This document shows, in pieces, positions 5,760 through 8,878 of a stretch of 8,878 nucleotides of DNA; positions within the stretch are counted from its first letter, which is position 1; each line of letters begins with the position of its first letter. The stretch spans positions 1-8,878 of the forward strand of contig DHXQ01000032.1 of the NCBI GenBank assembly GCA_002413755.1, written 5' to 3'. Made by a program: the position numbers and the translations under genes. The stretch comes from Candidatus Saccharibacteria bacterium UBA5152. Its GTDB lineage: Bacteria > Patescibacteriota > Saccharimonadia > Saccharimonadales > UBA4665. The notes under the pieces are model-generated. The model ran no database searches and was not told the DNA's origin. It saw only the letters and a program-made list of their open reading frames with translations.

Positions 5760-6494
5760 TTAACTGGCAATGTGGAGAGACGGAGCTCTTCGTAAGAGTA
5801 GTTTAACGTCGTCAAAAGTATCGACAATGGCACTCGGCTGCGGGTAGGCGGACTCAAAGAGTTCGGCGTCACGAGTATTGGTCATCGCAATGGTATATGC
5901 CCCGGCCAGCCGTGCGGCGCGACTGCCAATTGGACTGTCTTCGACTCCTGCCATATTCTCCGGGGGTATTCCCAGCCGTCTGGCAGCTTCGAGATAAATA
6001 TAAGGATCCGGTTTTTGCTTGCCGCGCGGGACATCTTCTTTGGTGATCACATGGCCAAAGGATTTTGTGAGACCATGAAGGGCTAGGAATGGCTTGACCT
6101 CGTATAGTAGGCCGGCTCGGGTTGTGATTGCCAAATTCTCGGCCCCGTATTCCTGCTGGCCCCAGGCTACAAAATCTAAGGCACCAGCCACTGCAGGCAG
6201 TCCTTGACGGGCCCGGTTGAGATATGCTTGTTTTTTGTCGTCATGGATTTGTTTGACGACCGTATCGTCAAGCGTGATACCAGAGACGCCCAGGATATGG
6301 GCAATAATCGCGGATGAACTTTCACCAAAGGGGTAGGACTCTTCATGGACACGAAGCGGGACAAGCGCGTATCTCGCATCCTCAGTTGTTATCGCGGCCC
6401 GGCGAAACGCCAGCATGCGTGCCTCAGTGTGTGCCTGAGTATTATCGGCAAGTACTCCGTCGAAGTCGAAAGCAATAGCTTCGATCATGGGCAT
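5760..6494 (-). CDS. HAD-superfamily hydrolase, beta-phosphoglucomutase/phosphatase type
   Basis: A cytoplasmic enzyme of 244 residues, the usual size for HAD subfamily I. Motif I is DFDGVL at residues 10-15, with Asp10 as nucleophile and Asp12 as general acid/base. Motif II is Thr124 or Thr125 in AITTRAG. Motif III is Lys161 in KPDPYIY, and motif IV is Glu185-Asp186 in GVEDSPIG, which binds Mg2+. The helical cap lies at about residues 17-95. Such enzymes remove phosphate from, or move it within, sugar phosphates and similar small molecules; the exact substrate cannot be read from the sequence. ATG at 6494 is preferred over the in-frame ATG at 6488 because AAGGA at 6510-6506 is 11 nt from the first and 17 nt from the second. 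It has its own strong promoter just upstream and lies 69 nt after the 6564-7352 gene on the same strand. The gene converges on tRNA-Leu. Confidence 0.92.
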   Translation of the reverse strand: MPMIEAIAFDFDGVLADNTQAHTEARMLAFRRAAITTEDARYALVPLRVHEESYPFGESSSAIIAHILGVSGITLDDTVVKQIHDDKKQAYLNRARQGLPAVAGALDFVAWGQQEYGAENLAITTRAGLLYEVKPFLALHGLTKSFGHVITKEDVPRGKQKPDPYIYLEAARRLGIPPENMAGVEDSPIGSRAARLAGAYTIAMTNTRDAELFESAYPQPSAIVDTFDDVKLLLRRAPSLHIAS

Positions 6495-6523
6495 GGGCGC
6501 AACGGTCCTTGTTTAAGTAGCGA

Positions 6524-6552
6524 ATTATACAATCCGTACCCAAACATTGCAA
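6524..6552 (-). promoter_or_regulatory. Strong sigma70-type promoter of the HAD hydrolase gene
   Basis: Minus-strand TTGCAA (6552-6547) and a perfect TATAAT (6529-6524) are separated by exactly 17 nt. The start of transcription is expected near 6517, giving a leader of about 23 nt that contains AAGGA at 6510-6506. This is the best promoter match in the window and lies fully in the 69-nt gap between the two genes. Confidence 0.7.
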
Positions 6553-6563
6553 GCTGAATGTGA

Positions 6564-7352
6564 CTACTCGGTTACAATACCAGTTGTCAGCGCCTCAAAT
6601 GGCTTGCTGGGGTTCTGAATCCACCACGTTGCCGCGGCGGCTGCGGTGCGGACTCGCCAGACCTTGTCATCGTCCGTAACGCGAGTGCTACTCACCTGCC
6701 CGCCACTGGCTACAAAGACATTGTCTAAATGTTTCACGACGATGTGTAACGGATGTAATTCCGTGAAAACATGGAGTGCTTCAATGAAGCGTAAAAAGTC
6801 CATATCGAAGGTAAAGGCGGTGGTGAATTTGGCGGCCATGGCCAGTTTCTGGAGCTGTGCCAGACTGACGACAAAGGTGGTGTCTGGCCGGTCGACGCAG
6901 GCGCCCGGCATAGTGATGCAATAATCGGCCGCATCCTTGGTGATCGTTAACGCCCCGCTGTATTTGGTGGTGAATTTTTCGAGCAAAATGGCAGTCTCGC
7001 TGTTGCGGCCGAGATCACCGGCCAGGAGTACGCCGTCGGCCCAGTTGGCCATGGCCAGCGCTTCGGCGAGGGCCTTTTGGCTGAAGCTTCCGCTCGGCGT
7101 GCTGGGTACAAACTCGCCGGCATCGAAGCCCCGTCCCAGGACTTTTCTGAGCACATCGGGCAGCATCATCCGGGCGACACCGATGCCGGCCTTGCCGGCG
7201 GCCTGATAGGCGGAGCCGGCCGCCGCGAAACCGTGAGCATTGCCACCAATAATCAGCAATTTGCCAGCCAGTAGCCGGTTTTCAGGCCGGCTCCACAGCA
7301 TATCCGGGTAGAGCGGCTTATCAAGGGTCTGTTTGTGCCAGTAGTCCTGCAT
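6564..7352 (-). CDS. Diverged NAD(P)H-hydrate dehydratase (NnrD/CARKD)-like protein
   Basis: The 262-residue protein has features of the ribokinase-fold family that dehydrates NAD(P)HX: a first strand and glycine-rich turn followed by a small-residue helix (GKLLIIGGNAHG at 30-41, AAGKAGIGVARMMLPD at 51-66), a GVLLAGDLGRNSET segment (107-120) where the family has its GPGLG-type loop, and HIVVKHLDNVFVASGG (203-218) matching the later strand region. The catalytic GTGD motif expected near the C-terminus is absent; AAAAATWW (238-245) stands in its place. Dehydratase activity is therefore doubtful, and the assignment rests on fold-level similarity by eye. Start: ATG at 7352 is chosen over the upstream ATG at 7451, because the extra 33 residues look non-coding and would overlap the divergent gene and both promoters. 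A promoter lies directly at this start. The HAD gene follows on the same strand. Confidence 0.7.
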   Translation of the reverse strand: MQDYWHKQTLDKPLYPDMLWSRPENRLLAGKLLIIGGNAHGFAAAGSAYQAAGKAGIGVARMMLPDVLRKVLGRGFDAGEFVPSTPSGSFSQKALAEALAMANWADGVLLAGDLGRNSETAILLEKFTTKYSGALTITKDAADYCITMPGACVDRPDTTFVVSLAQLQKLAMAAKFTTAFTFDMDFLRFIEALHVFTELHPLHIVVKHLDNVFVASGGQVSSTRVTDDDKVWRVRTAAAAATWWIQNPSKPFEALTTGIVTE

Positions 7353-7358
7353 ACACCG

Positions 7359-7388
7359 ATTGTATAACGCCGTGGCTGTCCGTGTTAA
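7359..7388 (-). promoter_or_regulatory. Promoter of the NnrD-like gene, leaderless
   Basis: Minus-strand TTAACA (7388-7383, 5/6 match) and TACAAT (7364-7359, 5/6 match) are 18 nt apart. Six nt separate the -10 box from ATG at 7352, so the transcript should begin at the A of the start codon. This also supports 7352 as the true start. Confidence 0.55.
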
Positions 7389-7396
7389 TTTTTCGC

Positions 7397-7426
7397 TTGC
7401 TCTTCCTGCACGACACGCACTACTAT
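7397..7426 (+). promoter_or_regulatory. Candidate promoter of the putative lipoprotein gene
   Basis: TTGCTC (7397-7402) and TACTAT (7421-7426) are 18 nt apart. Transcription is expected around 7433-7434, at the second in-frame ATG. The box stands back to back with the promoter of the NnrD-like gene, with 8 nt between the two -35 boxes. Matches to consensus are about 4/6 each. Confidence 0.35.
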
Positions 7427-7433
7427 GCTCAAT

Positions 7434-8192
7434 ATGAATACATTTGATCAAGCGCCTGTACTGGACGAACTGACCCCAGCAGAGCTGGCGCTATTTATTG
7501 ATCCACCACCTGATCCAGACCTAGTGGCTGAAGATAATTCGCAGCCCCGCCATCGTTGGGGATTAACTCTTGCTGTTGGCGCATTTAGTATCGTGACGGC
7601 TTGTGGGTCGTCACCGCCGGCCTCTCCGGATACAAGCTCACCGGCGACTACCCACGGCCGGCCGGTGGCAACTGCGAGTCCTCATACCACAACTCCGCCC
7701 GCGGTAGCCTGCAGCACACTACCGGCTCATCTTGGTAAGTATTGGAATAGTGGGAATGCCGAGCAGCTCAGAACTGATTTGGGCGTGCTTGAATTAGCCT
7801 ACGCTAAGAGCGGTGATGTTGGCACTCGCCAGATCGCAATCGGCTCACGCGTTGTATTTGAAGCTTCTCAAGATCATTTATATTCCAAAGCTATGGCCGA
7901 CGCCAACAACACGCTCAAAGCTCGTAAAACTCTCGATGTGGACAAAATTTTGAAGGCTGATTATAGCGCCGATGTGACGCCCTGTCCGACCGATCCAACC
8001 GCAGAGACGGTGGCTAGCATGGACAGAAAGATCGCTCAGACGGCCGATGTATCGGCGGCTCTCAAAAAAGGTCTCGTACCAAAGGGTAAAGCGCATTTTT
8101 CCGAATTAGCAAAGGAAGCGTACAAAAAATTTGTAGAGGGCTGGGATGCGATCCGCAAATTCTTCAATGATTATAGACACGCCACACCCTGA
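7434..8192 (+). CDS. Putative lipoprotein, function unknown
   Basis: Not recognised. There are 252 residues from ATG at 7434, or 255 from ATG at 7425. The later start is preferred because the only promoter-like element overlaps the earlier one and would begin transcription near 7434; neither start has a Shine-Dalgarno sequence. Numbered from 7425: residues 1-44 are polar, with an acidic, proline-rich part (LFIDPPPDPDL). Residues 45-59 (WGLTLAVGAFSIVTA) are hydrophobic and end in VTAC, a good lipobox with Cys60. Residues 61-92 are a Ser/Thr/Pro linker. Residues about 93-255 are a mostly helical domain with two cysteines (96 and 187) that could form a disulfide. The segment before the hydrophobic core is far longer than in ordinary lipoprotein signals, so an uncleaved membrane anchor is the alternative. 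It converges on the exonuclease gene with only 5 nt between the stop codons. Confidence 0.8.
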   Translation: MNTFDQAPVLDELTPAELALFIDPPPDPDLVAEDNSQPRHRWGLTLAVGAFSIVTACGSSPPASPDTSSPATTHGRPVATASPHTTTPPAVACSTLPAHLGKYWNSGNAEQLRTDLGVLELAYAKSGDVGTRQIAIGSRVVFEASQDHLYSKAMADANNTLKARKTLDVDKILKADYSADVTPCPTDPTAETVASMDRKIAQTADVSAALKKGLVPKGKAHFSELAKEAYKKFVEGWDAIRKFFNDYRHATP

Positions 8193-8197
8193 ATAAA

Positions 8198-8878
8198 TTA
8201 GATATCGAGCGTGACTGACACTGGACAATGGTCGCTGCCCATGACATCGGCGTGGATGGCGGCGGCTTTGACTTTATCTTTGAGTGGTTCGGATACCAGG
8301 AAATAATCGATGCGCCAGCCGACATTGCGCTCGCGGGCGTGGGCGAAGTGGCTCCACCAGCTGTAGTGGCCATTGCCCTGCTCAAACATCCGCAGCGTGT
8401 CGGTAAAGCCGCCGGCGACGAAGCCATCAAACCCGCTGCGTTCCTCTTCGGTGAAGCCCTTTTTGCCGCGATTGGGCTTGGGGTTGGCCAGGTCGTCCTC
8501 GGTGTGGGCGACATTCAGGTCGCCGCAGAAGACCACCGGCTTGGCGTCGCCGTGTTTGCCGGATTCGAGTTGCTGGCAATACGCCAAAAAGGCCGGATCC
8601 CAGGTCTGGCGCAGCGGAATGCGGCTGAGGTCGTCCTTGGCATTCGGCGTATAAACGGTTACTACCCAGAACTTCTCAAATTCAGCGGCCATGACGCGGC
8701 CTTCTTTGTTTGGGTCGCCGTAAGTGTCACCGGTTACCTTGTACTTGTCGATTATATCCTGCGGAAAGCCGTCGATGACCTGCAACGGCGGGGTTTTGCT
8801 AAAAATGGCCGTGCCGCTGTAGCCTGGCTTGTCGGCGGAGTACCAAAACTGGGTGTAGCCGGGCATATCGAGGCTGAT
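8198..8878 (-). CDS. xth: Exodeoxyribonuclease III / AP endonuclease (partial, N-terminus missing)
   Basis: Base-excision repair enzyme that cuts DNA at abasic sites and removes nucleotides from 3' ends, using Mg2+. The frame is open to the right edge; 226 residues are visible and roughly 30 N-terminal ones, including the Asn and Glu metal ligands, lie outside. In visible numbering: GYSGTAIFSK (19-28), VTVYTPNA (73-80), catalytic Asp120 and Asn122 in CGDLNVAH, Asp191 in WRIDYFLVS, and the Asp216-His217 pair in GSDHCPVSVTLDI at the C-terminus. The ATG at 8864-8866 is internal, because conserved-looking sequence continues upstream and the motif spacing requires a longer protein. It belongs to the ExoIII type rather than sphingomyelinase-like relatives because of the GYSG and GSDHCP signatures. 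No terminator fits between it and the convergent gene. Confidence 0.95.
   Translation of the reverse strand: MSLDMPGYTQFWYSADKPGYSGTAIFSKTPPLQVIDGFPQDIIDKYKVTGDTYGDPNKEGRVMAAEFEKFWVVTVYTPNAKDDLSRIPLRQTWDPAFLAYCQQLESGKHGDAKPVVFCGDLNVAHTEDDLANPKPNRGKKGFTEEERSGFDGFVAGGFTDTLRMFEQGNGHYSWWSHFAHARERNVGWRIDYFLVSEPLKDKVKAAAIHADVMGSDHCPVSVTLDI

Noticed and set aside
5390..5872. Minus-strand open frame of 160 residues crossing the tRNA, containing VGEEGIEPS and FESCAYTSSATRP
   Set aside because: This is the antisense translation of the tRNA-Leu gene and the structured unit. Peptides of this type are a well-known false protein family arising from tRNA reverse strands. It also overlaps the real HAD gene.
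7353..7451. N-terminal extension of the NnrD-like protein to an ATG at 7451
   Set aside because: The 33 extra residues (MIKCIHIEHSSACRAG...) overlap the divergent gene's start and both promoter candidates; a promoter at 7359-7388 points to ATG 7352.
1..8878. CRISPR array, insertion sequence or rRNA
   Set aside because: No regularly spaced repeats, transposase frame or rRNA-like sequence was found; the only long direct repeat is the pair of tRNA-tail copies.

Overview
The window looks like a chromosomal segment from a Candidate Phyla Radiation (Patescibacteria) bacterium, most likely Saccharibacteria (TM7). This is inferred from gene content and style: compact genes, a PEGA-domain membrane protein, a sortase with a long cytoplasmic N-terminal tail, Ala/His/Pro-rich membrane-anchored proteins and few Shine-Dalgarno sequences. 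No ribosomal RNA or marker protein is present to prove it. The standard genetic code fits, with TAA, TAG and TGA all used as stops.

Layout, left to right. (1) 1-1017, minus: the first 339 residues of glutamyl-tRNA synthetase (gltX), cut by the left edge. (2) 1067-2278, minus: a 403-residue single-pass membrane protein of unknown function with a TTG start. (3) 2435-3940, plus: a membrane-anchored PEGA-domain protein with a propeller-like extracellular part, divergent from (2). (4) 3980-5368, minus: a sortase, convergent with (3). (5) 5475-5559, plus: tRNA-Leu(CAA) with encoded CCA, followed directly by a 20-bp perfect inverted repeat that acts as a terminator. (6) 5560-5747: a short non-coding, highly structured unit that ends in a second copy of the last 19 bases of the tRNA gene. 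(7) 5760-6494, minus: a HAD-family phosphatase or phosphoglucomutase-like enzyme. (8) 6564-7352, minus: a diverged relative of the ribokinase-fold NAD(P)H-hydrate dehydratase family that lacks the usual catalytic GTGD motif. (9) 7434 (or 7425)-8192, plus: a putative lipoprotein with an unusually long N-terminal segment. (10) 8198-8878, minus: exodeoxyribonuclease III, cut by the right edge.

Four of the genes (2, 3, 4 and 9) encode envelope proteins, so the middle of the window is mainly about the cell surface. The sortase could attach surface proteins, but no LPXTG-type substrate is visible here. The rest is housekeeping: tRNA charging, a leucine tRNA, DNA repair and small-molecule phosphate chemistry.

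The most unusual part is 5541-5747. The 19-bp direct repeat of the tRNA 3' end encloses only about 170 bases, and these carry nested hairpins and no plausible gene. It resembles a miniature or decayed integration product at a tRNA gene, or a tRNA-tail-derived structured repeat. A second theme is that several promoters sit so close to the start codons that the mRNAs would be leaderless.
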